From: JAGVPT01 sp035500675
Lineage (GTDB): Bacteria; Bacteroidota; Ignavibacteria; UBA10030; UBA8401
Reading direction: 5' to 3'
Length of the DNA: 15,568 nucleotides
Assembly (NCBI GenBank): GCA_035500675.1
Contig: DATJXA010000043.1
Coordinates: 1 to 15,568, forward strand
Shown here: positions 15,541 to 15,568 of the stretch, in pieces
Layout: each line of letters begins with the position of its first letter
Numbering within the stretch: position 1 is the first letter of the stretch
Notes under the pieces: model-generated
The model's input: only the letters and a program-made list of their open reading frames with translations
Database searches by the model: none
Told to the model about the DNA's origin: nothing
Program-made: the position numbers and the translations under genes

Positions 15541-15553
15541 TTTTCATCCTCTT
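15541..15553 (-). promoter_or_regulatory. Ribosome binding site deciding a TTG start for the GH3 gene
   Basis: On the minus strand AAGAGG (15553-15548) lies 7 bases before TTG at 15540. An in-frame TGA directly precedes the AAA-TTG (15546-15544), so the gene cannot start further upstream. The nearby ATG at 15547 is in another frame, abuts the Shine-Dalgarno sequence and meets a stop after five codons. TTG is therefore the likely start, and it is followed at once by a clean signal peptide. Confidence 0.7.
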
Positions 15554-15568
15554 ATTTCATTAGGAGCA

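Noticed and set aside
1..15568. tRNA, rRNA, CRISPR array, insertion sequence or integrase
   Set aside because: No repeat-spacer pattern, transposase motif, terminal inverted repeats or RNA-gene signature could be seen on either strand.

Overview
The window looks like part of a carbohydrate-degradation locus from a bacterium of the Bacteroidota/Ignavibacteria (FCB) group. The main evidence is a textbook type IX secretion (T9SS) type-A sorting domain with the motif LEQNYPNPFNPSTNIEY on one enzyme and a broken version of it on another. The taxon is inferred from this signature and the enzyme repertoire; no marker gene is present.

Every gene I can support is on the minus strand, so the locus reads from high to low coordinates. 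In transcription order it holds: a secreted GH3 beta-glycosidase with an inserted PA14 domain (15540-12880); a GH92 alpha-mannosidase with a FnIII-like module and an intact T9SS domain (12870-9931); a close GH92 paralogue without those extra modules (about 9832-7574); a cytoplasmic type I mannose-6-phosphate isomerase (7515-6418); a large GH92-GH79 fusion (6399-2722); and a stand-alone GH79-like enzyme (2693-1206). The sorting domain of that last enzyme (1205-969) is cut off by one in-frame TAA, exactly where the Tyr of QNYPNPFN should be. Gaps between these genes are about 9-100 bases, and I see no internal terminator, so the set reads as one operon whose promoter lies beyond the right edge.

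After an intergenic stretch of about 315 bases (968-653), a D-2-hydroxyacid dehydrogenase starts at 652 and runs off the left edge. It has its own promoter, a perfect TTGACA-17-TATAAT. Two perfect 12-bp palindromes of GntR-operator appearance sit at and just after the predicted transcription start.

Together, three alpha-mannosidase modules, two GH79-like (beta-glucuronidase clan) modules, one GH3 enzyme of beta-xylosidase/beta-glucosidase type and a mannose-6-phosphate isomerase suggest degradation of a mannan decorated with beta-linked glucuronic acid and possibly beta-xylose, as in fungal glucuronoxylomannan. The released mannose would enter glycolysis through ManA. This substrate is an inference. 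The most unusual items are the GH92-GH79 fusion, the tandem duplication of both families with uneven gain or loss of the secretion domain, and the nonsense codon inside the sorting motif.
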